A stretch of DNA of 64,000 nucleotides from Toxorhynchites rutilus septentrionalis (taxonomy: Eukaryota > Arthropoda > Insecta > Diptera > Culicidae): contig NC_073745.1 of assembly GCF_029784135.1 (NCBI RefSeq), forward strand, positions 278,353,803 to 278,417,802, in the 5' to 3' direction. Below are positions 42,316 to 55,483 of the stretch, piece by piece. The first letter of the stretch is position 1; each line of letters starts with the position of its first letter. The notes beneath the pieces were generated by a model, which saw nothing but the letters and a program-made list of their open reading frames with translations, made no database searches and had not been told where the DNA came from. Made by a program: the position numbers and the translations under genes.

Positions 42316-45300
42316 TTTCCGAAAATTCAATTATTTTCCTATAGTTTTTCCATAGATCAGTTTTTTGTAAGACTTACTATTTTCGTGTAAAAAAAAATTA
42401 TCAAAAATATTTAGTCCTTTCCATATATTAGTTAGTTATTACCAAAGTTATAGCATGCAGTTATTTAGCCATAGAAAATTATACAGCCTATTTACAATCG
42501 ATGTTCTTCTAAATCTACTTAACCAATATTGTTTCAATTTGCAACACCTTATCTTAGAAGATAATGGGGATCACGACTTCTTTACGATGATGACTTTCAT
42601 CTCTCGTAATATTCTGCTCATTGTCATACAGAAATAGGCAATTTCTTACTTACTTACTTACTTTATATTTATATTCATTCGATTTCAACGCGACGATTGA
42701 ATATCGGTTTCTTATTTAACGCTTCAGTTTGTGAGAGGTTGAAGATTTTTTTATTCTCTTTTTCCGATCGTTTCATTTTGGTCAGTCTGATGGACAATCT
42801 TTTGAAGCAAGAAATATTTTTTCTGGACCCAATCTATCCCATCAACATAGTGACGGAGGAAACATACGGGTTATTTCCCCTCCGAATGCAATCATTTTTT
42901 GACACTTCTCCCCTTGGAAAAAGTTTAGAAACACGTCGGCTGGGATCGAACACAGTTCGTCCCATTGGAACAACATAATGTAAGACAGTACCTCTTTATT
43001 AGTGGCTCTGATGATTGGGCTTACACTAAAAAAAGCTGTATACGTTATACATTTCCTAGAAATATTTTTCTTCACCCAATGCATGAAACAAGAAAACCTT
43101 CAGGTAAATGAAAATGAAAAATCTGTAATGTGTGCCATTTCATATGTGTTTAACCCCCACGATGGCGAGTGAGTGGGTAAAACGGTTCTAGCATTAAGCT
43201 TCATTTGAATAAATATCATATCGAACCCTTCCCTTCGGCGGCATTTCGCTACTGCGCCACTCCATGATCAAGTTCAGACTTTGAATTGACGGACGTTGGG
43301 GGCGAGGAAAATAGTAGCACGAAATCCGCAAGGCACCAAGGCAGGTATTACATATTCTCGTTCTTTCATCTGCCACCCAAAGCGAATTTACGATAAACAC
43401 ACACACACACGCGCGCGCGCTTGCTTGCGCCTCACGATAAAAACTATCGACATGTTCTAGATTAGAAAGACGTGCGAGAAAACTTGATTTTTTACGGTCG
43501 GTCGGTTACGCTCAGGGTCCAATCGGCTTGGATTGGTGTTTGGTATGCAAGCGGCGGAGTTCAGTGAATGGGAGTTGGAACAATGAGTCGATAAATTGGT
43601 TTTTTTTGCTCGAAAACATGTTTGCTTGCCGAGTGCTGACAGTTTTGACGATTTGGAGAACGCACAAAGCGAAAATGGATAGTAGGTAAACAAGTTTTAC
43701 AATGGTAGAAATAAAATGAATTCTATTAAGACTTTATAGGCCGGCGAAATCGCATTTCAAAAAAAAATCAGCTGGTGTTCTTTCTTGAAACAAACTGTTA
43801 TTTTCTAAATACGAAAAAAACTATTGTTTGTGAATCAGAAATTATTAGGTGTGCAAGTATGAATTTCCGGATTGATAATATGTAGCGAAAGTCGTATTGT
43901 TGGTAACAAATTTATTTGAAAGACGTGTACTTCAGCTTCAGACCGTAGTAGAGTTCATTTGATTGGCGGCAATCAATCAATATTTTTTCGAATTTTGTAC
44001 CGGAAAAATGCGGGAAGTTTTTGTGGCATCGTTAGTCATCGTTTGCTTGTTGGAGCCTACAAAAATATGCTCAGTAAACATGTGTAGAAGTGATTTAAAC
44101 AATTCAGACTAGCAATAGTAGTAAAATGTATGTCTTAAACGAATGGTTCTTTTTATTGAAAAATCCGTGAGGCTTAAGATTCATCTCTACAAATCTTTCA
44201 AATTGAAACAATTACAGAACCTGAGCGAGAACCTGCGGCGAAATCAACTAATCAGAACATCCAAACCACAAAACGCCAAAGATAGCCGCTTCTGTTTGAT
44301 GCGACCAAAACGTTCGATGCCATCAGTTTTAATTTGATTACGTGACTTGCTAATCCCCGAACTCGATAGAAGCATCGCTTCATTCGGGTTGCAACAGCAG
44401 CAGCTGTTGCTTTTCATTTCCCAAAGCCCATTCAGTAAAATCTCCCTCGGACGTCTCCCTCGCCCTCGTTTGCTCTGAGAAGTTAGATAACAAGTCAGCC
44501 CTTTGCCGAATGTAACGTTCCACAGACTGCCGTGGTTTACATAGTTTTCGCGCACACAAACAAGGCTCTTTTCAAGATCAACATGGTAGGTCTTTTAGGT
44601 AGTCATCATCTCTAGCTAATTAGCGATGTATTGGGCCTATAGATCAAACCGGCAAAGTCTATGACTTGCACGAAATTTACCTGCAAGTATGAGCGACAGC
44701 TTTCCAACGCTGTCTAACGTTTGCCATCGAAATGGGGCCAACTGAGGGTAGGTCAGCATGACGATGAATATGCTGACGAAAGGGTGGCCTTCGCGATTGT
44801 CGCGTGCCATGTGCAGCCGGAGGGCCCACTATGAAAGGTGAATTTCTCGTGTTTACAGCGTAATCCAAAGATTCTGTTAAACGACTTCGTTCAATTTTAT
44901 TTGATGTGTTATATGCAAGTGGCTTCTTTACCCCACTTTTTTTTCTCTCTCTCTCCCTCTCTAAGTCTCTTCGCCATCCAAAACATATGTGAACTCGCTT
45001 TGCATGGCAATAAGCTACACGAGAGAGAGAAAAAAAGTAAAAGTGGAAGATGGTTATCCAACCGTTGCAAATCAAGCGCAGTTTTATTACCTCATAACCG
45101 ACCTCCATTAACGGTTGGATGGACTCAGCCAACACCTCGAACCAACCACGCTCACGCATATTTTCCTCCGTCCAAGTTTATACCATCGAGACCCCCCTCT
45201 TCCACTTCTTTTACTATTCAAGCGTGTTTATGATAATCGTCGTCGAATTGTTTATTTTGACTGCAGTCAGCTTTTTTTTGTTCAACCCAATCGTTGGTTG

Positions 45301-46628
45301 TGCACTTTTTTTTCTGTTGCTCCATGTGAAGGTTAACCGAAACAACCGGCTACCTCATGACGGTAATTTTTTCTTCAAACTTGTTGAATATTTTCATCTG
45401 GGAAAGGAGTAGTTTCATTGAAGTCTCTTTTTTATGAGATGGGTACGTTGTTTGACACTCAGAGACCTTCTAGGCAGCTTTTGTTGGCAAATTTCTTGGA
45501 AAATTCAGCACATTATGTTGCTACAACCGTGTTTCGTTAAGTTTGCTGGGTAACTGTGGTACTGTCGATATGCAAATGAAATCATGAAATATATATGAAG
45601 TGGTTTTCTATATACGGTATATGCGTACACACGTAATAACCTTTGTTATGTGAGTAATATTTTCATTAGTATTATTGGATGATTTATTGAATGAGGGTTT
45701 ATTGTTATAATTCTTCTTCATTCAATTACAGTTCCAGAAAATTTGGCAAAACAATTCTTTCGAATAATATCACTGCAGAATGCTGAAATGATTATGTTTT
45801 CGAGGTTCTTTCAAACTAGTTGGACTTCTTCGACTTCTGTTGATAACAGTTTCACTCTAAATTTTTACTTCACCTCAAAGTCGCTTTTGACAAGTTGTTT
45901 TTTTTAAATAATTTCACCCTACTGTTCTTTTTCGGAGTCCTCTAAAATAATTACATTTTAAAACAAACTTTTCGATATAGTAGGTCTTCAATATAAGCTA
46001 CGGAAACATCTGTTTAACTGAATCTTATCAAAGAACCGCTTAGACCATTCAGCGCACTCCAGGCAACAAGCATGCAATAAATCAGAGTAGTGTAAACAAC
46101 AGCAAAAGCGGTAACGATAAGGACCCAAACGACGAAAGCAGGAAAGCGGGAATCCTAAACAAACTAATGAAGATGGTAACTGGAGGAATACAAATAGGAT
46201 CGCAAGACCATAAGCTATCAACAGCGGAGGAGACAGAGATAAGCATGTTGGCGTGGTAGGAGAATGAAGGTTGCTCGCTGTAACAAATCTGTAAATAAAT
46301 TAGTCTTAAGTCAGATGTCGTAGAGTGCGCTTCGTTATTCTGAAAGCCCAGATCGGGTCTTTAACTCATATATTCATGTTGTGATAAATTACCAATTTGA
46401 AGAAAATAATGATTAGATTAGAATTAACTCAAGACTCGAGACGGGTATCATCCAATAATTTATAAGATGATCAATTTTTATGTTCAAGCAATTCCACTTC
46501 GAATACATCTATTTATCTCTTCATTCGTGTAAACTTTGTACATAAGGTGACAACACTCTAAAATATTAATTTAAATTATCACATAACCAATCATAACTGC
46601 GACCACTTTTTATAATGGTAAATCGTAA
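42316..46628. other. Repeat-poor part of intron 2
   Basis: The longest stretch without recognised mobile elements. It contains TACT repeats (42648-42662), an alternating (AC)n(GC)n tract (43398-43428) and a CT-rich tract (44940-44965). ORFs here overlap on both strands and cross low-complexity DNA. I found no exon with matching splice sites. Being unique and less A/T-biased in 43100-45300, it is where intronic enhancers would be sought. Confidence 0.4.
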
Positions 46629-48940
46629 TTAACAATTCAGCTCCGGGGTCGGACAAGATTAAATCCAACTTGTTGAAGAATCTTCCCGACTTGGCAAAAC
46701 AGCGTTTGCTGAACTTGTTCAACAAGTTTCTGGAGCTGAATATTGTCCCGCATGACTGGAGACAAGTGAGAGTGATAGCCATACGAAAACCCAACAAGCC
46801 GGCTTGCGATCACAACTCGTATAGGCCGATTGCAATGTTATCCTGTATTCGCAAATTGTTAGAGAAAATGATTCTACTTCGTTTGGACAAGTGGGTCGAA
46901 ACGAACAATTTGCTGTCAAATACGCAGTTTGGCTTCCGCCGAGGTAAAGGGACGAATGATTGTCTCGCGCTGCTATCTTCTGAAATCCAAATCGCATTTG
47001 CTCGTGAAGAACAAATGGCTTCCGTTTTTCTCGATATCAAAGGGGCATTTGATTCAGTTTCCATGGAAATTCTCTCAGAGAAGCTTCATAATCGTGGACT
47101 TTCACCAATTCTGAATAATTTCCTGTACAATTTACTGTCAGAAAAGCACATGAATTTCTCTCATGGCAACTCAAAATCTTCTCGTTACAGTTTTATGGGC
47201 CTACCGCAAGGCTCCTGCCTAAGCCCCCTCTTGTACAGTTTTTACGTCAATGATATGGATGATTGTCTAACTAGAGACTGCACGTTGAGACAACTTGCAG
47301 ACGATGGAGTTATTTCCATCACGGGTACTAATCCCGTCGCTCTGCAAAAGTCGTTGCAAGATACCATGAACAATCTGTTCACGTGGGCCCTCAAGCTGGG
47401 TATCGAATTCTCTACGGAGAAAACTGAAATGGTCGTTTTTTCTAGGAAGCACGAACCCGCCCAATTCCAGCTTTACCTATCCGGCAAAACGATCCAACAC
47501 TCTATGTTTTTCAAATACCTGGGTGTATATTTTGATTCTAAATGTACCTGGGGGAGACACATTGCGTATTTGAAACAGAAATGCCAGCAAAGAATCAATT
47601 TTCTCCAAACAATAACCGGAACATGGTGGGGTGCCCATCTAGGAGACCTCATTCAGTTGTACAAAACAACGATATTGTCAGTGTTAGAATATGGCAGTTT
47701 TTGCTTCCGATCAGCTGCCAGGATTCATATTCTCAAGCTGGAGAGGATACAATATCGTTGCTTGCGTATAGCCATGGGGTGTTTGCATTCGACACATACG
47801 ATGAGTCTCGAAGTTTTGGCAGGAGTACCCCCGCTTACTCTTCGGTTCACAGAATTATCCTACAGATTTCTCATCCGTTGCAAGATCATGAATCCATTGG
47901 TGATTGATAACTTCGAAAATCTACTACAACTGACTCCTCAGTCAAGTTTTATGTCTTTATACCATGAGTACCTGACCCACGACGTGCACCCTTCACCAGG
48001 CATCTCCAATCAAGTTCGCTTCCCATACTTCTGCAATTCCTCTGTCATTTTTGATCTGTCCATGCGACAAAAAATCCATGGAATCCCAGATCACCTACGC
48101 TCCGATTCTATTCCGCCGATATTTTCGGCAGAATATGGGAAAGTTAGATCTGATAAAATGTTCTTTACTGACGGTTCATTCATAAACGGGTCCACTGGCT
48201 TCGGCATCTTCAATCAAAATTCCAGTGCCTCTTTCAAAATCAAAGATCCTTGTTCCGTGTATGTCGCTGAACTTGGTGCGATATATTACGCATTAGGGAT
48301 CATTGAAACATTGCCCATCGACCACTATTTTATTTTTTTAGACAGTCTCAGCTCAATAGAGGCAATCCTCTCAATTAAAGTTGATAAACGCTCATCTTAT
48401 TTCCTAACAAGAATAAGACAACTATTGAGTGTTTTGGTCGAAAAATTATTCAATATTGCCTTAGCATGGGTTCCCTCTCATTGCTCGATTCCGGGGAATG
48501 AGAAAGCGTACTCGCTAGCTAAGGTGGGCGCTTCAGAAGGCACACTTTTTGAAAGGCAAATTGCTTATAATGAATTTTTCCACATTCCTCGTCAGTATAC
48601 GCTCGTAAGTTGGCAACGCACGTGGAGTGGTGATGAGTTCGGTCGTTGGTTACATACGATTATCCCTAAGGTCTCGACGAGTGCATGGTTCAAGGGCTTG
48701 AATGTAGGTCGTGATTTCATTCGCGTGATATCTCGGCTTATGTCCAATCACTACAACCTAAACGCGCATCTCTATCGCATTGGGCTCGCAGCAAACAATC
48801 TTTGTGATTGTGGCGATGGCTACCACGACATCGAGCATGTTGTCTGGTCGTGTATCCGGTTCCATGCTGCTCGCTCTCAGCTCTCTAGAGCACTGAGAGC
48901 ACAAGGCAGACAATCGGATATCCCCGTCCGGGATATTCTA

Positions 48941-50239
48941 AAGGGTGTGTCACATCAAATTGCATCACGGAAAAAACGCTGTAGAAATTTAATTTTTAGG
49001 AATTATATCTTCAGTTTTCGCTTATAATCAGATAAGAGTGTATAGATCACGTTGGCCATGCTTCACTGTCAATTTTTCGTAAATTTGGAAAAATGTCGTC
49101 GAACGAAAAAGAGCGTCGTGAATTAATCCTGTGCACTCATTTCGAGAATCCGGAGTTGTCACATCGGGACATCGGTAAAATGCTGGGAATCGTCCAATCC
49201 ATGGTCAGCTGAGTACTAAAACGATACTTCGTGAACCTAACCATCGACCGGAAGGTGAAGAACGGCAAAAATGGATGCTCCGTCAGTGAAAAAGATCACA
49301 AGCGCGTAGTTAAGCAGTTTAGACGTGATCCGAGAAGTTCGGTCCGGGATGTCGCCAATAAGCTGAATTTGTCAAGTTCATTCGTCCAGCGGACCAAGCA
49401 GCGGGAGGGCCTGCGTACATACAAGGTTCAGAAGCCTCCTAACCGCGACGAAAGGCAAAACATGGTGGGGAAGACGGGAGCCCGGAAGCTGTACACCGAA
49501 ATGCTGACGAAGCCGCATTGCCTAGTAATGGACGACGAAACCTACGTCAAAGCGGACTTTCGTCAGCTGCCGGGCCTGTTGTTCTTCTCCGCAGAGGACA
49601 AATTCAGCGTTCCAGAGGAGATTCGCAAGCAGAAACTATCCAAGTTTGCCAAAAAGTACATGGTGTGGCAAGCGGTCTGCTCTTGCGGAAAGCGGAGCGC
49701 CCCCTTCGTGATGACCGGCACGGTAAACGGGCAGGTTTACCTTAAGGAGTGCCTACAGAAGCGCTTACTACCACTATTGAAGCAGCACGAGGGCCCGATC
49801 ATCTTCTGGCCGGATCTCGCTCCGTGCCACTATTCAAAGGACGTGTTGGAGCCGTACGAAGCCAACGGGGTCACCTTCGTGCCAAAGGAAATGAACCCGC
49901 CCAACGCGCCGGAGCTTCGCCCAATAGAGAAATATTGGGCGATTATGAAGCAGGCCCTCCGGAAGAACCCAAAAGTTGTCAAATCGGAGGCGGACTTCAA
50001 GAGAAAATGGATTTCTGTTCAAAAAAAAACTACAATCTGACGTTGTACAGAACCTTATGGACGGGGTAAAGAGGAAGGTGCGAGCATACGGGCTTGGGCT
50101 CGAAGTATGAATAAAAAGAAAATGCCAAAAGTTGTTTAATAGTTTTTATTTTACTGTCTAAAATTTTCAAAAGGATCGGTCTACTGGGCGAATTTCTACA
50201 GCGTTTTTTCCGTGATGCAATTTGATGTGACACACCCTT
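48941..50239 (+). mobile_element. ITmD37E transposon, copy 2 (1299 bp), near-intact
   Basis: Ends AAGGGTGTGTCACATCAAAT and the inverse are identical for about 49 bp. TA at 48939-48940 and 50240-50241 is the target duplication. The unoccupied site exists in the other LINE ('gggatatcttaggtagcc', about 37531-37548). The element is younger than the LINE it sits in. Confidence 0.95.
49093..50110 (+). pseudogene. DD37E transposase, copy 2, one stop and one frameshift
   Basis: About 338 codons from ATG 49093 to TGA 50108-50110. Order: N-terminal HTH (HFENPELSHRDIGKMLGI), second HTH (VRDVANKLNLSSSFVQRT), Asp of MDDETYVKADF near residue 148, Asp of FWPDLAPCHYSKD, and Glu of ELRPIEKYW, with exactly 37 residues between the last two. 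Only two lesions are visible: TGA at codon 40 (49210-49212), where copy 1 has AGA; and a ninth A in the run near 50021-50029, where copy 1 has eight, which shifts the last 25 or so codons and gives an early TGA at 50038. All catalytic residues are present. DD37E elements (ITmD37E) are known from mosquitoes. Confidence 0.93.
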
Positions 50240-50830
50240 TAGGTAGCCGTGATCCTGATCTTCTGCTTCATCTATACCTGTTCCTCAGAAATGCCGATGT
50301 CAACGTTTAATGATGTTTCCTACTACTGTGTCCCTGTTTCATATCCCTCCTATCCGATCTATAAACTTTTATTTAGTCGTGGCAATACATACACACACTC
50401 TTTACAGATACACGGGCCGAAGGTTGTGCAGTCCACTGATGATTCAACAAGAGCCAAAGGTTGTACCGCTCATGCCAACTCTACACGAGCTGATGATTGC
50501 GCCGGCTAGTGACCATTCTATCCTGGATTCCTCGAGTCGAGAAAGACGCACCACGCTAGATATGAGGTACAGACTAGGGGGGCGTTGCTGATTAATGGTC
50601 AGCTGCATCCCAATAGGAAGTATCCCGTGTCGGGCACACGTACAGAGCATTGGAGACAGCAATATCCCAATTACGAGAACACTTGTAATACTAACCTCGA
50701 GCCGACCGCGAGTAATCGGTTACATATTACTAACATAGATAATAAAAAAAACTGTCAAAATATTGAACTCCGGCCCCGTCAGGCTAACGCCATATGAGCC
50801 TTGATAAAAATATATATTTTGGAAAAAAAA

Positions 50831-52109
50831 AATCGAAGTCCAGTTGTTTGATAAAAGCATGGTGCTATTGAGAGGCTAACAAACTCTCTGGGATAAAGAT
50901 ATTAAGTATAACTCACTTTAAAATTGGATTCAATATTAAGAACATCACCTTAGATATTTTTGGATACATTGAATTAGAATACGTCTTGATTTACCAAAGT
51001 GTGACGAATATTAGTCCCGTCTTGAACTCACGAAAATGGTAAATTTATATGTTGTCACTTGTTCAAATTCGAAACGTAGTGCGAAACACATAACGCTTCA
51101 CATAATGAGGCTTGGCTTAAGTTGGGTGGGCTCTTTTACCAGTGTCAAAGTCATGAGCAGCATTTGATAAGGGGTCTATAAGTTTCAGTAAACAGATCAT
51201 TGTAAGTAATTACAGACTAATGATATCGAAGATCTCAGATCGAATGAACGAAATTCTTAAATACGATGCGCAAAAACCACATCCGAATGGCTATCGACAG
51301 ATCGATTTCTGTTTTTATCTATATTTTGACATGCGACAGCCCTAGTGAGGTTCAGTGTGCCTCAAAAATCATGAAACTCATGATTGACACATGAGGTGAC
51401 TATCAATACGGTATTATCGTCAGTAGTTATATTACAAAACAATCAACTGATCATTCTATCACTAGTTCCACTTTATCTATCTACAAAGAAAAAAAGTTTC
51501 TATACATTACAGAAATTTTTAAAAATATGCAAAGTGTGTTCGAGAGGAAAAAAACGTTCTTGAAGAAGGATATTTGAACTATTTCAATGAAATAGATAAT
51601 CAAAATAGGCATTAACTCGAGAGAAGCGATTTATTAAGAGTTACCCATGTCGGTATAACGCTTCTTTAACGTTTTCTAAAATATTTTAAATTAAACTGTG
51701 ATTGGCAAATATAGCATATGTTTTTCACTATCAATTGTTAACTTTTTCTATAAATGATCAACCCTGGTGCGATTTTGGTTTTTTTTTTTATATATTCGAG
51801 TAAATATACAAATTCCAATTATATGGCGTTACATGTGCTTGTTCATCTTTATAAATTCCTGGATAAAGAGTCTGCCATAGGGTTGCGTATTTCGTGGTTC
51901 AATGCTCGCTCTCCGTTTTCTTTTACTACGCCGTAGACCATTAAGGATTTTGTAAAAAGAATAGAAAGGTTCAAATTAGCTGATTGCACTTGTTGAAACC
52001 ACAACACTACGTTGTTCAAACACATTGAATTGCACTTATTCTTCTGCTAGTCTCAAACAGTTTTAATAGAGATTCTCATACTGCATATAGAAATAATACA
52101 AAATAGAGT
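50831..52109. other. A/T-rich intronic sequence with one repeat fragment
   Basis: 51310-51450 is related to the 'gactcaaaagtcat' repeat at 56335-56470 ('gtgactatcaatacggtat' is shared). The rest holds nothing I can assign. Confidence 0.4.
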
Positions 52110-52470
52110 TAAATTTCAGGCAAATTTATTTTATCTCCTTCAAAATATGATCCATCTGATGCAACATACATGTACCAACACTTGACCCAGTCCTCCATGA
52201 ATCCCTGGTAGGTCGACGCTGGCCTTCAGTTCCCTCGTCGCTTTCTCTTTGATCTACTCGAACGACTGAAATCTTTTTCCCCGAAGTTGCAACTCGAACT
52301 TGGGGAACGAAAAAAAAAGTTGCGCGGGGCCATATAAGGTGAACACGGTGCTTGCTCGATGATATTTACTTTTACTTTATGTTTAGTAAAATAATTCAGT
52401 ACAATTCGGGCCCGGTGCGTTATCATCATGTAAAATTCAAGAATTGTCGGCCATCATTTCTGGCCGTTTG
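52110..52470 (-). pseudogene. mariner-like transposase C-terminal relic
   Basis: The minus strand reads a degraded HDDNAP (near 52420), then NVFTL..GPAQLFFFSFPKFELQLRGKRF..FE.IKEK..RELKA, then W.QVLVHVC..RWIIF, the order of the C-terminal third of SETMAR-type mariner transposases (MAPCDFFLF..LKL.LRG.RF..IEEIK..S). Several stops and frameshifts. It differs in family from the DD34D mariner at 10552. Confidence 0.62.
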
Positions 52471-52975
52471 CGACATACAGATAGATACACTAAAACATGA
52501 CAGATGTGCGTCCTAAGGTCGTATGAAAATATGAAAATATATATACATTTGAAAAAAAAACCGGTTCCCGCATGCACGGTACATTCAATTAAAAAATTTC
52601 CTGGTACTTTCTGATCATAGTGTATCTGGGAAAGCCTTCTTTGTCCGTGATTCGGCTTTAAGTGGACGATTGTGGCTCAGTAGTAAACGAAGACGTACTA
52701 GGAAGCATTTTGGAGAATCTGTGACAGATTAAAGATCTTATCCATCGTTGAACTACCGGTCAGCCTAATAGTTACCGAAAAATTTTCATGTTTTTTCCGA
52801 TAGTCCAGTGTATTATTCTTGTTATATTCACAATTCAGTTGTTCATGTTTTGTAGATGTGGTATATTGAAGTTTGATACACACAATATATGAGTTTTCTG
52901 CTTGCGGTGTTGTGCTCATTCTTTTTTTTTTCGATGGCCATCGTGAAAAAAAATGACCATCGTGAGTGCTAACAT

Positions 52976-53251
52976 CTTCTTCTTCTTCTTCAATGGCACT
53001 AACGTTCCTAGAGGAACTTCGCCGTCTCAACGTAGTATTACTTGCGTCATTTTTATTAGTACTTAGTTGAGATTTCTATGCCAAATAACACGCCTTGAAT
53101 GCATTCTGAGTGGCAAGCTCTAGAATACGCGTGATCACAGTGCAAGTCGGAGAAAATTTCTTTGACGAAAAATTCCCCCGACCAGAACGGGAATTGAACC
53201 CGAACCCCCGGCATGTTAGTTATGACGCTAACCACTCGGCCACGGGAGCAC
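52976..53251 (-). repeat. tRNA-derived SINE, full length, minus strand
   Basis: This is the reverse complement of the 39120 SINE, with the A box (CCACTCGGCCA) at the right end and the CTTCTTCTTCTTC tail at the left. The 12-bp duplication GAGTGCTAACAT flanks it (52964-52975 and 53252-53263). The short ORF across it is incidental. Confidence 0.93.
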
Positions 53252-53263
53252 GAGTGCTAACAT

Positions 53264-55410
53264 ATATTGTTGAATATCCTCAAAAATACAGCTTTGTTAT
53301 TTATTTTCTCGCCTTATGGATATGCTCAGAGTTATGCATGTAATTTGAAGAATTTGCCTCAGTAGATCGGGCTGAATTTTGCATATCACTTTAATTTTAA
53401 GCGAAGCACATGAGCCAATTATATTCCCAGTGTCTTCAAGTACATTTAAATTTAATCAATCACCTTCTGAGTGTGCTTCTTATTCCGGACATGGGTTTGT
53501 GAAACAAGAATATTTGTTCTGATTTATGACATTGTTTTGTCAACAGATAGGTTGAATGCTTGAAACTCCACTAAATTGATACAATGGTAACTATTAGTCA
53601 CATTAATTAAACCTGCAAGAGATGTTATGGTAGATGTTATGTAATGGATATACGTGATGCAAGACGATCGGTACTCGGTATCAGGTATCTCATTCGGTCG
53701 GGCTCGCTAAATTCGTTAAAGGGTTTGGGAAACATGTATAACGAAAAAATGACAAACAAGGATATTGGATTTATTTGGCCTGGATGGAACCTCGTGAAGA
53801 CATGACCTACGCTTATTATAAATCAATCAAGGAGAACCGGTAAAATAAGTGGTCTTTGGTGAAACAACAAGATGCGGGTAATTAAGGAATATTTTTATTT
53901 TTTTAACGAATATTTTTTTCAAGCATGATGACCCTCACATGGATGATGTTTACTTCGAACAAATTACAGTGAAGAATATCCTTAGTCAGTGTAAAAATAC
54001 AAACACTTGAGAGAAAAAAATGTTATAAGTGAAGAGAGTATTCTTGGTGATTCTGAATTATATGCAAAGAACTTATTCAGTTTTTGAGAGTGGCTTAGCT
54101 TAGTTTGGGACACCTTAGAATAATAATAATTTTTGTTTCCATATTATTGTGATACGTATAAAAGGTGCACATAACTCATTTTGTGCTGAGCATCCATTCT
54201 CTACCGTAAATCAATAAATAAATAAAAAAGATTCTGGACGGATTATATGAGTGTTTCGAGAGGATACACGAGAATAAACGATTTCCACAATCTTCAGTAT
54301 TTCAGAATAGATATTGCATATGATATGTACAATAGTTTTATCGCATGTGGATCCTAGAAGTTATATTTCAAGCATTAAATAAAGCTCAACGCTCGCTTTG
54401 CCTTCTCTATTTCACAGTTGTTGTGCATTATAGATGTGACTTCAAAGCCCAAGATTACGCCCAGATCCCTGACTATTTTACATTTTCCTTTGGATTGATT
54501 TTCCAAGACATGTTATAATATTTTTTCGTGAATATGCTAAATATAATCCAAGGAAATCCAGGGTAATTGCTAACGTCAAATTTTGGATCTGATTTAAAAG
54601 TATACACACATGAAACTTGATTCCATTTTTCTGGAAATAATCCAGACTAAAATGACATGTTGAAGATGCAATTTAATTTGTTGTACACTTTTTGTTTTTG
54701 AAATATCAGATTTGTGCTTTAATCTTATTTGGATATTTGTTCGTTATGATCCTACATCTTTTTTTGATAAAAATTCTTATATTATGTTATTTAGAATTTA
54801 CTTTGAATTTTATATATTTTTTTTTTCATATTTTTCCAGCGTATTCCAACATTTCTTCATACATAGTTGATGGGCAAATGTCTGTTTTGTATGAAAATAC
54901 GAAAATTGTCATGTGAAACTGTTTATTTTTCCAGAATAAAGGCGTGGAAACGTCCTTGATGTTGTAATAAGTGAACAATTTAGTAGATTTTTACAAATTA
55001 TTCATTTAGTTGAGAACCAAATGACTCATTTCGTCAACTATGAAACGAACAATTTCACTTCCCCGATGGATGAAAGTAGAATACATTTATTATTATTGTA
55101 GGTAATGAAGTTTGCTTGATTATGATTTTAGTCTTCATGTAAATGCAGAGTTTTTACTTGGTTTTAGTTTTGCTGTTATAAAAATAATGAGGTTCTGCTA
55201 TGATTATTTAGGTGCGTATTCAGTTGGGAAACACACTTACGCAAATATTTGTACTTCATCTGCTACTGACTATTTTATCTATACATGTTCGAATTTTTTA
55301 TTATTTCCGGTTGTAATCTATTCAGTGATAAAATTAGCATTCGTGGCAGTGGAGACACATTATCCAAACTTCTGTTGGGAGAGTAAAAAATGAGACGCAT
55401 AGCCAGAATA
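53264..55410. other. A/T-rich intronic sequence
   Basis: No splice-supported exon and no recognised repeat. The hydrophobic ORFs near 54690 and 55110 reflect T-rich DNA, and their codon use matches the noncoding neighbourhood. Confidence 0.4.
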
Positions 55411-55411
55411 T

Positions 55412-55483
55412 ATTAGGTTGGGGAAAAAGTAATCCATTATTTTCCCGGTAGCAGTAGAATACATTGCAATTTATTTATTTTTT
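55412..55483 (+). repeat. Single mariner terminus
   Basis: 'TTAGGTTGGGGAAAAAGTAA' preceded by TA is a mariner-type inverted end, differing from the TTGGGTTGGGG end at 10552. The rest of the mariner is missing; the Helitron-like element begins at 55484. Confidence 0.6.

Larger units (their letters stand above)
46631..50310 (+). pseudogene. I-type LINE ORF2 (RT plus RNase H), interrupted
   Basis: The frame is open from 46631 to the transposon at 48941 with no stop or frameshift, and ends at TAA 50308-50310 after it. RT motifs SYRPIAM, FLDIKGAFD, GLPQGSCLSP and LADDG are intact, as is RNase H FFTDGSF with Glu in VAELGA. The fourth acidic residue is lost, with GNEKAYSLAK where the other copy has GNEKADSLAK, and the third is in FLDSLSS. 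The C-terminal Cys/His motif NNLCDCG...HDIEHVVWSC is intact. It keeps the 10 bases that the other copy lost, so this is the better template for the family. It lacks ORF1 and endonuclease. Confidence 0.92.
46629..50830 (+). mobile_element. 5'-truncated I-type LINE, split by an ITmD37E transposon
   Basis: It matches the LINE at 35022-38129 at about 95% by eye, from 'taacaattcagctccg' (46629) to the A-run after 'atatattttgg' (50821). The transposon at 48941-50239 interrupts the coding region at 'gggatattcta', and LINE sequence resumes with 'ggtagccgtgatcctgatc' at 50242. The flanking duplication is unclear; AAATCG occurs on both sides but not exactly adjacent. Confidence 0.92.

Noticed and set aside
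44677..45412. Overlapping ORFs of 97-160 codons in intron 2
   Set aside because: Open on both strands across CT-rich low complexity, without splice signals or family motifs.
46719..47464. Minus-strand ORFs over the LINEs (also 34729-36084)
   Set aside because: They are shadows of the RT/RNase H frame. The same pattern occurs in both LINE copies because the plus frame is conserved.
54692..55393. Membrane-protein-like hydrophobic ORFs
   Set aside because: Their hydrophobicity follows from T-rich noncoding DNA. Codon use is the same as in neighbouring intergenic DNA.
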